Positions 6,578 to 14,051 of a DNA stretch of 16,002 nt are shown here, piece after piece; the stretch's first letter is position 1; each line of letters opens with the position of its first letter. The notes beneath the pieces were generated by a model. That model made no database searches, had not been told where the DNA came from, and saw only the letters and a program-made list of their open reading frames with translations. This stretch comes from DATEPR01 sp036503065 (GTDB lineage Bacteria > Actinomycetota > Actinomycetes > Mycobacteriales > Pseudonocardiaceae): positions 1-16,002 of the forward strand of contig DASXXM010000446.1 of assembly GCA_036503065.1 (NCBI GenBank), given 5' to 3'. Position numbers and translations under genes: made by a program.

Positions 6578-7405
6578 TCAGCGTTTGACGCCGACGGCGG
6601 CGTAGGCCACGCAGTTGGCCGCGGTCGCCGGGTCGACCTGGTCGTCCGACCGCCACAGCCTGGTCCAGGTGATACCGGGGTCGATCAGTTCGACCAACGG
6701 GGTGACCATCGCCTCGAACGCGGCCCTGGACCGCACGTGGCCGGGCAGCGTGGTTTTGGCGTACTGGTCGGCCGCGCGGCGCACCCGCTCGCCTGCCGGG
6801 CCGTCGCCGGTCGCGTGGGAGGCGATCAGGCACGACCCGGCCGGCAGCGCGGCCAGGTAGGCGGCCAGCAGGTCGGCCGGGTTCTCCTCGTCGGCCAGGA
6901 AGTGCAGCACGCCCATGATCACCACGGCGACCGGCCGGTCGAGGTCGAGCACGGCCCTGGCCTGCGGTGCCGCCAGCACGTCGCGGACCTTGCGCAGGTC
7001 CGCGTTGAGCACGGCGACCTCGGTGGCCGGCAGGTGGTCCCGGGCCAGGATCAGTTCGGTGTGCGCCACCGCGACCGGATCGTTGTCCACGTACAGCGTG
7101 CGGGCTGCGGGGTCGACGCAACGGGCGGTTTCGTGGGTCGGGCCCGCGGTCGGGATGCCGGCGCCCAGGTCGATGAACTGCGTGACGCCCAGCTCCGTGA
7201 CCGCCGTGCGGACCGCCCGCTGCAGGAACCCGCGGTTGTGCCGGGCGAAGTCGCGGGCCTCGGGGAACCCGGCGATGATCTTCTCGGCGAAGACGCGGTC
7301 GATCTCGAAGTTGTGCGCGCCGCCCAGGTAGTAGTCGTACACCCGCGCGACGCTGGGCGTCGTGAGGTCGACGTCCGGCGGATTCCAGCCTGGGCCTGCG
7401 GTCAT
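6578..7405 (-). CDS. S-adenosyl methyltransferase, DUF574 (Methyltransf_19) family
   Basis: A 275-residue protein of the actinomycete-expanded SAM-dependent methyltransferase family once called DUF574; substrates are mostly unknown. The family signature SVARVYDYYLGGAHNFEIDR is at residues 18-37. It is followed by RHNRGFLQRAVR, SAM motif I FIDLGAGIPTAGPTHE (77-92) and the acidic YVDNDPVAVAH (105-115). The later strand VIMGVLHFLADEENPADLL and C-terminal WRSDDQVDPATAANCVAYAAVGVKR are complete. Length is normal. The ATG at 7403-7405 has AGGAGA five bases upstream. It is divergent from the MarR-MFS pair with a 118-bp gap containing two inverted repeats, the nearer of which (7432-7453) probably governs this gene. 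Its stop codon abuts the stop of the YeiH-like gene. Confidence 0.9.
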   Translation of the reverse strand: MTAGPGWNPPDVDLTTPSVARVYDYYLGGAHNFEIDRVFAEKIIAGFPEARDFARHNRGFLQRAVRTAVTELGVTQFIDLGAGIPTAGPTHETARCVDPAARTLYVDNDPVAVAHTELILARDHLPATEVAVLNADLRKVRDVLAAPQARAVLDLDRPVAVVIMGVLHFLADEENPADLLAAYLAALPAGSCLIASHATGDGPAGERVRRAADQYAKTTLPGHVRSRAAFEAMVTPLVELIDPGITWTRLWRSDDQVDPATAANCVAYAAVGVKR

Positions 7406-7431
7406 CGCGGTCTCCTGTCGGTGCGGGCGGG

Positions 7432-7453
7432 TGTCACATCACATCATGTGACA
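7432..7453. promoter_or_regulatory. Inverted repeat upstream of the methyltransferase gene
   Basis: A perfect 8-bp inverted repeat, TGTCACAT, six-base spacer, ATGTGACA, begins 27 bases upstream of the methyltransferase ATG. Within it the half-site is partly reiterated (TCACATCACAT on the + strand), so overlapping dyads exist. The geometry, two half-sites about one helical turn or slightly more apart, suits a dimeric repressor. It differs in sequence from the neighbouring MarR-proximal repeat, which suggests a second, unlinked regulator. Confidence 0.5.
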
Positions 7454-7486
7454 GCCGGGGCACCCGAACGGCGGGACCGGCCAGAT

Positions 7487-7514
7487 GTAACAGCACTTGT
7501 ATAAGTGCTGTTAC
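7487..7514. promoter_or_regulatory. Long inverted repeat at the MarR promoter, likely MarR operator
   Basis: A perfect 12-bp inverted repeat, GTAACAGCACTT, four-base spacer GTAT, AAGTGCTGTTAC, ends 9 bases before the MarR ATG. MarR proteins typically bind compact dyads over their own promoters. TATAAG at 7500-7505 lies across its centre and could be the -10 element, which would put the transcript start only about a dozen bases before the ATG. Occupancy would then directly block the marR-MFS transcript. The palindrome is seen directly; the ligand protein is inferred from position. Confidence 0.65.
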
Positions 7515-7523
7515 GATGCCGCC

Positions 7524-8018
7524 ATGACCCATCCACCCGACCCGACCGAGCACAGCCGCTGGCGGCCGTTGCGACTGCTGCAGGACGCCATGGACGCCGA
7601 CATCGGCACGCTCTACACCGAAGCGCGGATCGACGGCCTGAAACCCAGCTTCGTGATGGAGCTGATCCGCCTGCACAGCCGCGGCCCGATGACGATCACC
7701 GAACTGGCCGAGTCGGTGCAGCGCACCCACTCGGCGATCAGCCAGAAGGTGGCCGCGATGCGTGCCGCCGGGCTGGTCGAGACCATGGCGGGCCCCGACG
7801 CCCGCAGCAAGGTGGTGACGCTCACCGCAAAGACCACCGCCATCGTCGATCGGCTGATGGCGGAATGGCGGGCCACCGAGGCGGCCATCGCGGAGCTCGA
7901 CGCCGAGATACCGTACCCGCTCGCCCAGGTCGTCACCGACCTCCAGGAAGCATTGCGACGCAAGAGCTTCCACGACCGGATCGCCGAGAAACTGGCTCAG
8001 GACAGCGCATGGCAGTGA
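7524..8018 (+). CDS. MarR-family transcriptional regulator
   Basis: A 164-residue winged-helix regulator. After an N-terminal dimerisation helix region come PSFVMELIRLHSRGPMTITELAESV (about 41-65), the recognition helix THSAISQKVAAMRAAGLVE, the wing GPDARSKVVTLT, and a long C-terminal helical dimerisation segment. MarR proteins usually repress an adjacent transporter or detoxification gene and release DNA on binding a phenolic or antibiotic-like ligand. The ATG at 7524 is preceded by no good Shine-Dalgarno sequence, and the likely promoter is very close, so a short or nearly absent leader is plausible. An upstream in-frame ATG at 7497 lies inside the operator palindrome and is less likely. 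The gene overlaps the MFS start by 10 bases, so the two are one operon. Confidence 0.88.
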   Translation: MTHPPDPTEHSRWRPLRLLQDAMDADIGTLYTEARIDGLKPSFVMELIRLHSRGPMTITELAESVQRTHSAISQKVAAMRAAGLVETMAGPDARSKVVTLTAKTTAIVDRLMAEWRATEAAIAELDAEIPYPLAQVVTDLQEALRRKSFHDRIAEKLAQDSAWQ

Positions 8019-9232
8019 GGCACGCGCTGCTGGACGTGGCGCCGCTGCGGTCATCGCCGGTGTTCCGGCGGCTGTGGATCGGCCGGGCGTTCTCCGGGTT
8101 CGGCGGCCAGATGACGCTGGTCGCGGTGATGTTCCAGGTCTGGCAGCAGACGCACAGCACCGTCTGGACGGGTGCCGTCGGCCTCGCCCAGGCCATTCCG
8201 CTCATCGTGTTCGGGCTGTTCGCCGGGTCGCTGATCGACCGGGTGGACCGGCGGGTCTTCTACCTGATCACCACCACCGGCCAGGCCGTGTGTTCGATTC
8301 TGTTGGCGGTGCAGGGCTTCTTCTGGCACCTGCCGGTGCCGGCGTTGCTGTTGCTGGTGGCGTCGCAGTCCTGTTTCGGTGCCGGTGGCGGCCCGGCGTC
8401 GCGCACCTTCATCCCACGTCTGTTGCCCAAGGAGCAGTTGGCGGCCGGGCTGGCGCTCAACCGGATCGCGTTCCAGGGGGCCATGTTGCTCGGTCCGGCA
8501 CTGGGCGGGTTGCTGCTGGGCTGGCTCGGTGTCGGCGGTTGCTACCTGGTTGACGCGATCACCTTCGTCCTGGCGTTCTACGGCGCGTTCGGGCTGCCGC
8601 CGATGCGGCCCGACGGCACGCCATCGCGTCCCGGCGTGCACGGGGTGCTGGACGGTCTGGCCTTCCTGGTGCGCAATTCCGTCGTGCGCGGCGCGTTGCT
8701 CACCGATCTGGCCGCCACGGTGCTCTCGATGCCGACCAGTCTGTTCCCCCTGATCAACGCCGAGCGTTTCGGTAACAACCCACGCACCCTGGGGCTGTTC
8801 CTGAGCGCGATCGCGGTCGGCGGGGTGGTCGCGTCGGTGTTCTCCGGGGCGTTCACCCGACTGCCCCGCCCCGGCCTGGTGATGCTCTGCGGATCGGCGG
8901 TGTGGGGTGCCGCGCTGGCGCTGTTCGGTGTCTCGCCGAATCCGTGGCTCGGGCTGGCCTTCCTGGCGCTGGCCGGTGCGGCCGACACGGTGTCCGTGGT
9001 GACGCGTAGCACGATCGTCCAGCTCCATACGCCGGACGCCCTGCTGGGCCGGGTGGCCGCCGCCGAACAGATCGTCGGGCAGGCAGGCCCGGACGTGGGC
9101 AACATGCGCGGCGGTCTGGTCGCCGGCGCGACATCGGGCCTGACGGCCCTGGTCAGCGGTGGCCTGCTGTGCGTCGCGGCGGTGGCGCTGGTCGGCATGA
9201 CAACACCAGGGCTGCGCCGGTTCGTGCGGTAG
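8009..9232 (+). CDS. MFS transporter, EntS-like drug/siderophore exporter type
   Basis: A 407-residue major facilitator with about twelve hydrophobic helices. The loop after helix 2 carries the MFS motif A variant GSLIDRVDRR. The opening SSPVFRRLWIGRAFSGFGGQMTLVAVMFQVWQ, the central FGAGGGPASRTFIPRLLPKEQLAAGLALNRIAFQGAMLLGPALGG and the late LGRVAAAEQIVGQAGPDVGN resemble the EntS/MFS_3 group of exporters. Substrate is unknown. The ATG at 8009 lies inside the MarR gene, with CAGGA about eight bases upstream; a GTG at 8015 is a close alternative. The overlap and the MarR partner indicate inducible efflux. The gene ends 8 bases from the convergent hydrolase stop. Confidence 0.9.
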   Translation: MAVRHALLDVAPLRSSPVFRRLWIGRAFSGFGGQMTLVAVMFQVWQQTHSTVWTGAVGLAQAIPLIVFGLFAGSLIDRVDRRVFYLITTTGQAVCSILLAVQGFFWHLPVPALLLLVASQSCFGAGGGPASRTFIPRLLPKEQLAAGLALNRIAFQGAMLLGPALGGLLLGWLGVGGCYLVDAITFVLAFYGAFGLPPMRPDGTPSRPGVHGVLDGLAFLVRNSVVRGALLTDLAATVLSMPTSLFPLINAERFGNNPRTLGLFLSAIAVGGVVASVFSGAFTRLPRPGLVMLCGSAVWGAALALFGVSPNPWLGLAFLALAGAADTVSVVTRSTIVQLHTPDALLGRVAAAEQIVGQAGPDVGNMRGGLVAGATSGLTALVSGGLLCVAAVALVGMTTPGLRRFVR

Positions 9233-9240
9233 CGGCCTGC

Positions 9241-9909
9241 TCAGTCGGTGTAGCTCGGCAGTGTGCGCAACAGTTCCAGGACCAGGTCCGGGCCGTCGGC
9301 CAGGACGTTGTGCCGGGCGTTCCAGTGGTGCACGGCCATGCCGGGGTCGGCTTCGGCCCGGCGGGTGGACCGGGCCATCGGTGAGTCGTCTGGCCAAGTG
9401 GCCGCCACGTAGTGCCTTGTCGGGACCTGTCGCCAGGCGCCGGTCAGCGGCAGGGACTGCAGGAGGGTGGCGACCGGGTGGGGCCGGGCCCGCTCGTCGA
9501 AGAACGGCAGGGGGTCGAGGCCGTAGCCGGTGCGCGCGCAGCCGGTGACGTACCAGTCACGTTGTTCGTCGTTGGTCAGCGACCAGCACGTGTCCCCGTC
9601 GTCCGGCAGGAACGCGTCCAGGTAGACCAGCGCCGCGAACCGGCCGGGACGCCGGTCGGCGACACCGGTGATCACCATGCCCGCGTAGCTGTGTCCGACC
9701 AGTACGACGTCGCCGTCGTCCGGCACGTCCGCCGCCACCTGGTCGACGTGCGTGGCCAGCGTGATCAGCTGATCGAGGTGGGGCTGCTGCTCCAGCCCGG
9801 CGAGCGTGACCGGCACGGCCGTGTGCCCGTCCTGCTCGACGGCACGCGCGAGCGGCTCGTACCACCAGCCGCCGTGGCAGGCGCCGGGAACCAGGACGAA
9901 GGTGGTCAT
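9241..9909 (-). CDS. Small alpha/beta-fold hydrolase (EstC/methyl-esterase-like)
   Basis: A 222-residue alpha/beta hydrolase of the compact esterase group that includes bacterial EstC and the plant methyl-esterase/hydroxynitrile-lyase family. It begins with FVLVPGACHGGWWYEPL, which holds the oxyanion-hole turn. The nucleophile elbow is LVGHSYAGMVI (S74). The catalytic histidine lies in the family's C-terminal HHWNARHNVLADGPDLV (about H200). The acid residue is not unambiguous by eye. No signal peptide or transmembrane helix is visible, so it is cytoplasmic. The ATG at 9909 has only a weak ribosome site. It follows the FBP zinc-finger gene by 33 bases on the same strand and probably shares its promoter. 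Ester hydrolysis is expected; the substrate is unknown. Confidence 0.87.
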   Translation of the reverse strand: MTTFVLVPGACHGGWWYEPLARAVEQDGHTAVPVTLAGLEQQPHLDQLITLATHVDQVAADVPDDGDVVLVGHSYAGMVITGVADRRPGRFAALVYLDAFLPDDGDTCWSLTNDEQRDWYVTGCARTGYGLDPLPFFDERARPHPVATLLQSLPLTGAWRQVPTRHYVAATWPDDSPMARSTRRAEADPGMAVHHWNARHNVLADGPDLVLELLRTLPSYTD

Positions 9910-9942
9910 CGTCGAGTGTCCATTCGCATCGGACCACCCTGG

Positions 9943-10437
9943 CTACGCGGCCAGGACCTGATCGACGAATCGGGTCACCTTGTGCTGAAGTCGCGCGATG
10001 CGTTCGTCGGTCGTGATCGTCTCCGCAGGCTGCGGCACGGACGGTTTGCGCCGTGCCCGAACGTACTGACAGCAAGCCAGATCGCCGCAGGCGTAGATGC
10101 CCAGCGTGTTGCCGTCCCGTCCGGCCGCGCCGGCCCGGCGGGCGGAGAACAGCGTGACGTCGGCCGCCGCGTGGGTCGTCACGCACAAGCCGCACATCGT
10201 CGACTTCAGCCTACTTTTCGGTGGTGGCGCGGCCCGCAACGACAGCCCCACGACGCGATCCGTCCTCGGTAGAACGAGATACGCGTGCTGGACCGCGCGC
10301 GGATCGACCCAGCCGAGAAACTCCAGTTCGTCCCACCGCACGTTGTCCAACCCGACCGGCAGGGACAGCTTCCTGGCCTCCCCCTGCGAACAGTTCACGA
10401 ACGAGGCACGGATCTCGGCCGGGGCGAGCGGGCGCAC
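9943..10437 (-). CDS. FBP-domain protein with C-terminal treble-clef zinc finger
   Basis: A 164-residue protein of the FBP family, related to the EF-G-binding FusB/FusC group through its C-terminal zinc finger. The conserved N terminus RPLAPAEIRASFVNCSQGEA is followed by LPVGLDNVRWDELEFLGWVDPR. The zinc site is assembled from CGLC (C82, C85) and YACGDLACCQYVR (C117, C122, with C123 adjacent). I chose the GTG at 10437 because GAAGGA lies six bases upstream and the family's typical start aligns there. A 16-residue upstream extension of the open frame is not conserved in appearance. In staphylococci FusB-type proteins rescue ribosomes from fusidic acid by releasing EF-G. Whether the actinomycete homologues do so is unproven. 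It heads a two-gene transcript with the small hydrolase. Confidence 0.82.
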   Translation of the reverse strand: MRPLAPAEIRASFVNCSQGEARKLSLPVGLDNVRWDELEFLGWVDPRAVQHAYLVLPRTDRVVGLSLRAAPPPKSRLKSTMCGLCVTTHAAADVTLFSARRAGAAGRDGNTLGIYACGDLACCQYVRARRKPSVPQPAETITTDERIARLQHKVTRFVDQVLAA

Positions 10438-10469
10438 GACATGTCCTTCGGTGGGCGACGGGACGGATG

Positions 10470-10499
10470 AGTATGCGCACACCACGCCCGCGCTGCCAA
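10470..10499 (-). promoter_or_regulatory. Candidate sigma70-type promoter for the FBP gene
   Basis: On the minus strand TTGGCA (10494-10499) and CATACT (10470-10475) are separated by 18 bases. The predicted start near 10463 gives a leader of about 26 bases that includes the GAAGGA ribosome site. It lies in the 96-base gap after the esterase stop, suggesting the FBP-hydrolase pair is transcribed separately from the zwf operon. Confidence 0.42.
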
Positions 10500-10533
10500 A
10501 CGCAATAACGCATCCGGTGTCGACCGCGCCCGG

Positions 10534-11388
10534 TCAGCGTCGCCGAGTGTCCGGGCCGGTGAGCAGGGGATCGGCGAAGCGGCAGATCTCCTCGGCCGCG
10601 TCGAACTCCTGGGTGGTCGGCTCGGTCCAGCCGGGGTCGACGGGCGCGCCCGGCCAGGTGTGACCGCCGCCGAGCACCGTCCAGGCCACGACCCGGGTGC
10701 CGCCGACGCCGCCATCGGCCGTTGTGCGGCTGGAGAATTCGGTGGTGTGCGTCTGTCCCGGTCCGGGCGGGCAACGGTCGACGGCGCGCCAGTACTCGGC
10801 CGTTTCCCGCAGCGACAGCGTCCGGCCACGCAGTTCCCCGTCGGGCCCTCGGCGCCGGGAGTACCCGCCCTCGATCGGTGTGAGCCGGTCCGCGGTGCCG
10901 TGGACGAGCATGGCCGACACGGCGTGCGTTGGCTGAAAGTCTTGCAGGGCAACGGGAAGACCGCCCGCGACGGCGGCAAGAACCGCCACCTGGGCGCTTG
11001 CCGCCAGCGCCAGCCGGTGGGCCATGAACGCGCCGTTGGAGATTCCCGCCACCACGGCCCGATCCGGCGCCGTGCCGTTCCGTTCTGCCGACCAGCCGAT
11101 GATCTCGCGCAGAAAGGCGACATCGTCCACTCCGGACTCGTCCGCCGTGGTGACGCCACGGCCGTCGGCCCAGCATCCCGCGTAGCCGTCCGGGTAGGCG
11201 ATCGCCCAACCCCACGTGTCCGCCTGCTTGTCGAAGGTGGTCCGCTCGCGCATGACCCGTCCGGCCGCGCCCGGATGGTTGCCGTGCAGCACCAGCACCA
11301 GCGGCACCTGCCGGTCGGCCGGTGCCACTCGCGGCAGCCGGATCGTGAAGGTTCGCTGCATGCCACCGATCCGCAGCTGATCGCTCAT
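10534..11388 (-). CDS. PHB depolymerase/LpqC-family esterase
   Basis: A 284-residue serine esterase of the PHB-depolymerase/feruloyl-esterase-like (LpqC) family. It begins with RTFTIRLPR and VPLVLVLHGNHPG, the oxyanion-hole strand. It then shows AIAYPDGYAGCWADGRG, the nucleophile elbow VVAGISNGAFMAH (S117), the acid strand MLVHGTADRLTP (D167) and the histidine turn LGGGHTWPGA (H243). The catalytic triad is thus complete. Unlike secreted family members, it shows no signal peptide or lipobox, so it should act in the cytoplasm. That argues against depolymerising external PHB and for an intracellular ester substrate. The ATG at 11388 overlaps the aldo/keto reductase stop as ATGA, so translation is coupled. 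It is the third gene of the zwf transcript. A larger upstream open frame is a shadow of the reductase. Confidence 0.87.
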   Translation of the reverse strand: MSDQLRIGGMQRTFTIRLPRVAPADRQVPLVLVLHGNHPGAAGRVMRERTTFDKQADTWGWAIAYPDGYAGCWADGRGVTTADESGVDDVAFLREIIGWSAERNGTAPDRAVVAGISNGAFMAHRLALAASAQVAVLAAVAGGLPVALQDFQPTHAVSAMLVHGTADRLTPIEGGYSRRRGPDGELRGRTLSLRETAEYWRAVDRCPPGPGQTHTTEFSSRTTADGGVGGTRVVAWTVLGGGHTWPGAPVDPGWTEPTTQEFDAAEEICRFADPLLTGPDTRRR

Positions 11389-12305
11389 TCCGTGGCGGCA
11401 GACAGCCGGTCGACCTCGGCGGGTGTCAGCGTGAGCGTGGCGGCCGGCAGGATCTGGGTGAGCTGCTCGACGGTGCGCGCGCTGGCGATTGGGGCGACGA
11501 CCCGCGGACGGGCGAGCAGCCAGGCGAGCGCGACGGCGGCCACCGTGGTGTCGTGGGCCGCGGCGATCTCGTCGAGTGCCGCGAGCACCGCGGCGCCACC
11601 GTGATCGAGGTACGCACGCGCGGCCTCGGCGCGCCGGGACTCGACGGCCTCGCTGTCCGGCCGGTACTTGCCGGTCAGGAAGCCCTTCGCCAGGGCGAAG
11701 TAGGGCAGCACCGCGAGGTCCCATGCGTCGGCGACGGGCCGCATCGTGCGCTCGAAGTCACGTTCGACGAGGTTGTAGTGCGGCTGCAGGACGGTGAACT
11801 CGGCGAGCCCGTGTTCGCGCTGGATCTCCAGGGCGGCGGTGAGCCGGCCCGGTGTGTAGTTGGAGGCGCCGAGATGGCGCACCGTACCGGCCTGGACGAG
11901 TGCGTCGAAGGCGCGCAGCGACTCCTCCAGCGGCGTGGCTTCGTCGTCGAAATGGGCGTAGTAGAGGTCGATGTGGTCGGTCCGCAAGCGGTCGAGCGAG
12001 GCGTGCGCTTCGCGTTTGATCGTTTCCGGGCGCAGGTTGCGGACCGGTCCTCGGCCACCGCCGACCTTCGTGGCCACGACGATCCGGTCGCGGTTGCCCC
12101 GGTCGGCCAGCCAGCGGCCGATGATCGTCTCCGACTGGCCGTGCTCGACCAGGTAGGAGTTCGCGGTGTCGATGAAGTTGCCGCCCGCTTCGGTGTAGGC
12201 GTCGAGGACGGCCTGGGACCGCGGCTCGTCCGCGGTCCAGCCGAACACGTTGCCGCCGAGGCAGATCGGGAAGATGTCGAGGTCGGTGCGTCCGAGTGCA
12301 ACCAT
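11385..12305 (-). CDS. Aldo/keto reductase
   Basis: A 306-residue NADPH-dependent aldo/keto reductase. The catalytic tetrad is complete: D46 in FIDTANSY, Y51, K80 in VVATKVGG and H118 in LYYAHFDD. It also has the barrel segments ETIIGRWL and HLGASNYTPGRLTAAL, and the C-terminal cofactor region ARPRVVAPIASARTVEQL. It resembles the YajO/Tas-like group of bacterial AKRs that reduce aldehydes or ketones; the substrate is not identifiable. I chose the ATG at 12305 over an in-frame GTG at 12314 because the conserved ALGRTDLDIFPICLGG starts right there. The ribosome site is weak for both. The start lies 10 bases after the glucose-6-phosphate dehydrogenase stop, and the end overlaps the esterase start by four bases. 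The dehydrogenase upstream can supply its NADPH. Confidence 0.9.
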   Translation of the reverse strand: MVALGRTDLDIFPICLGGNVFGWTADEPRSQAVLDAYTEAGGNFIDTANSYLVEHGQSETIIGRWLADRGNRDRIVVATKVGGGRGPVRNLRPETIKREAHASLDRLRTDHIDLYYAHFDDEATPLEESLRAFDALVQAGTVRHLGASNYTPGRLTAALEIQREHGLAEFTVLQPHYNLVERDFERTMRPVADAWDLAVLPYFALAKGFLTGKYRPDSEAVESRRAEAARAYLDHGGAAVLAALDEIAAAHDTTVAAVALAWLLARPRVVAPIASARTVEQLTQILPAATLTLTPAEVDRLSAATE

Positions 12306-12315
12306 GGCACCCACG

Positions 12316-13737
12316 CTAGCCGACCGCGTCCCGGTCGTCCGCGCCCAGGAGCCAACCCTCCGGTGCGGCCAGCGCGGCCGCGTCGGCGGGGCCCCATGAG
12401 CCCGCCGGATAGGTCAGGGGAGTGGGCTTGTGGTCGAGCAGTGGGCGCGCGACGTCCCAGACGTGTGCCAGACCATCGGGGCGGGTGAACAGCGAGCGGT
12501 CGCCGAGCAGGACGTCGTGGATCAGCCGGGCGTACGGGGGCACCGGGTGGCCGTCTTTCACGGTGGCCAGGTCGATGTCGGCATCGCTGACGCCGAGTTC
12601 CAGCGTCACCCCCGGCTCCTTGACGACCGTCCGCACCCGGACGGTGCCCGATCCGGCGAGGGAGAACTGCAGGACGTTGCCGTTGCGGGGCAGGTCCTTC
12701 AGCGGGCCATGCGGATCGTGGAACAGCAGGCTGACGACCTGTTGACTCCGCGCGAGCTGCTTGCCGGTGCGCAGCAGGAACGGCACGCCGCGCCAGCGGT
12801 CGGTGTCCACCCACAGCCGTGCGGCGACGAACGTCTCGGTCGTGGAGTCCGCCGCGATGCCGTCGGTGGCTCGATAGCCGTCGTACTGGCCAAGGACGAC
12901 CTCGGCGGGATCGAGCGGCCGGAACGCGGAGATCACCGACTCACGGGCCGCCTGCAGGTCCGCCGCGCCGAGACTGGCGGGTGGTTCCATGGCGACCTCG
13001 GCGGCGACCTGGAACAGGTGGGTGACGAGCATGTCGAGGATCGCGCCGGTGGCGTCGTAGAAGGCGGCACGGTCGGCGATGTCGAGTGTCTCCGGCACGT
13101 CGATCTGGACGGCCCGCACGTGCTCGCGGCTCCACGCCGCCTCGAAGATCTTGTTCGCGAAGCGGAGTACGTGCAGGTCCTGCGTTGCTTCCTTGCCGAG
13201 GAAGTGGTCGATCCGGTACACCTGCGACTCGTCGACGACCCGGTGCACCGCGTCGTCCAGGCTGCGGAACCCGTCCGGTGACGTGCCGAACGGCTTCTCG
13301 TAGACGATCCGCGCGTCGGCCGTCAGGCCGTGTTCGGCCAGCGCCTCCGTCAGCGGTCCGAACGCCGACGGCGGGACGGCCAGATAGTGGACGAGCTGGG
13401 TGATGCCGCTCCTGGCATGGGCGATCACGTCCAACAGGCTGCCGGGATCATCGGTCGAGAAGCCGCCGCCCGCGAAGAACAGGTTGTCCGCGAACGCCGT
13501 CCACCGCGCCGGCTCGGGTTTCTCGCCGAACTCCGCCAACACGCCGCGCACATACTCACGGAAGTCCAGATGCGAGACGTCGCCCCGGCCGTTGCCGACC
13601 AGCCGCCACTTCGCCGGCAGCAAACCGGCCACGTCGAGCTGGTAGAACGCGGGCAGCACCATCCGCTTGGCGAGATCACCGGTCGCCCCGAACAGCACGA
13701 AGACGGTGGGTTCTGGCTGGGCGCCGAGCGTGTCCAT
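12316..13737 (-). CDS. zwf: Glucose-6-phosphate 1-dehydrogenase
   Basis: A 473-residue enzyme catalysing NADP-linked oxidation of glucose 6-phosphate to the lactone, the entry to the pentose phosphate pathway. The dinucleotide motif FGATGDLAKRMVLPAF is at residues 16-31. YEKPFGTS (146-153), the active-site RIDHFLGKE (175-183, with H178 and K182) and FYDATGAILDMLVTHLFQ with the catalytic-base histidine H240 follow. By coincidence H178 and H240 carry the same numbers as in the Leuconostoc enzyme. VPFLLRTGKQL and the C-terminal beta domain are present, so it is full length. The ATG at 13737 has GGGAGA about five bases upstream. No transaldolase, transketolase, opcA or pgl lies beside it, so this is probably a second zwf copy dedicated to the local operon rather than the housekeeping gene. 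Confidence 0.93.
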   Translation of the reverse strand: MDTLGAQPEPTVFVLFGATGDLAKRMVLPAFYQLDVAGLLPAKWRLVGNGRGDVSHLDFREYVRGVLAEFGEKPEPARWTAFADNLFFAGGGFSTDDPGSLLDVIAHARSGITQLVHYLAVPPSAFGPLTEALAEHGLTADARIVYEKPFGTSPDGFRSLDDAVHRVVDESQVYRIDHFLGKEATQDLHVLRFANKIFEAAWSREHVRAVQIDVPETLDIADRAAFYDATGAILDMLVTHLFQVAAEVAMEPPASLGAADLQAARESVISAFRPLDPAEVVLGQYDGYRATDGIAADSTTETFVAARLWVDTDRWRGVPFLLRTGKQLARSQQVVSLLFHDPHGPLKDLPRNGNVLQFSLAGSGTVRVRTVVKEPGVTLELGVSDADIDLATVKDGHPVPPYARLIHDVLLGDRSLFTRPDGLAHVWDVARPLLDHKPTPLTYPAGSWGPADAAALAAPEGWLLGADDRDAVG

Positions 13738-14051
13738 CGAGGTCTCCCGCCTGGCCCCGGTCCGGGGTCCAGCGGAGATCGTACTGAACGTCGGCGCGGC
13801 TGTCCGAACAGACGTCGATCGGTTGATCCAGGAATGCGCCGCCGACGATGCGGTTACCGTCCTGGACGGCGGCTGCCGTGGCAATGAGAGCCGGGCCGGC
13901 AAATGGTGCGCCGGTGCCGGCCACTAATGTCGGCGGGAAGTCGTTGTCAGTACTTTCAGCCGTCGTCGGCCTGGTCTCCTTCGTCCGGATTCGGTTACTG
14001 TCGTTGGGTCAGCGGCCGGCTCATCGGGGTCGCGTTTCGATGGAGAGGGAT
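13738..14051. other. 314-bp divergent intergenic region between zwf and the ANL gene
   Basis: No gene is supported here; small open frames on both strands lack ribosome sites and family features. For zwf (minus strand) a TACGAT -10 (13778-13783) with CGGACA (13801-13806) seventeen bases upstream is a plausible promoter. An operator-like CTGTCCGAACAG (13800-13811) overlaps that -35. The 13-bp dyad CCCCGGTCCGGGG (13755-13767) then lies just after the predicted start. For the ANL gene, TACTGT (13996-14001) is a possible -10 without a clear -35. The region is long for this compact locus, so it may hold further control sites. Confidence 0.4.

Noticed and set aside
8051..9397. 448-codon minus-strand open frame opposite the MFS gene
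   Set aside because: It covers a clear transporter on the + strand, and its Gln/Arg-rich translation has no family features and no ribosome site.
10522..10535. GACCG-CGCC-CGGTC hairpin at the end of the esterase gene as a terminator
   Set aside because: The stem is only 5 bp, it overlaps the stop codon and no T-run follows. It is too weak to call in GC-rich DNA.
13676..13924. 82-codon minus-strand open frame upstream of zwf, and a + strand frame over the same bases
   Set aside because: Neither has a ribosome site or recognisable family, and the minus-strand frame runs into the zwf 5' end out of frame. Treated as non-coding regulatory sequence.
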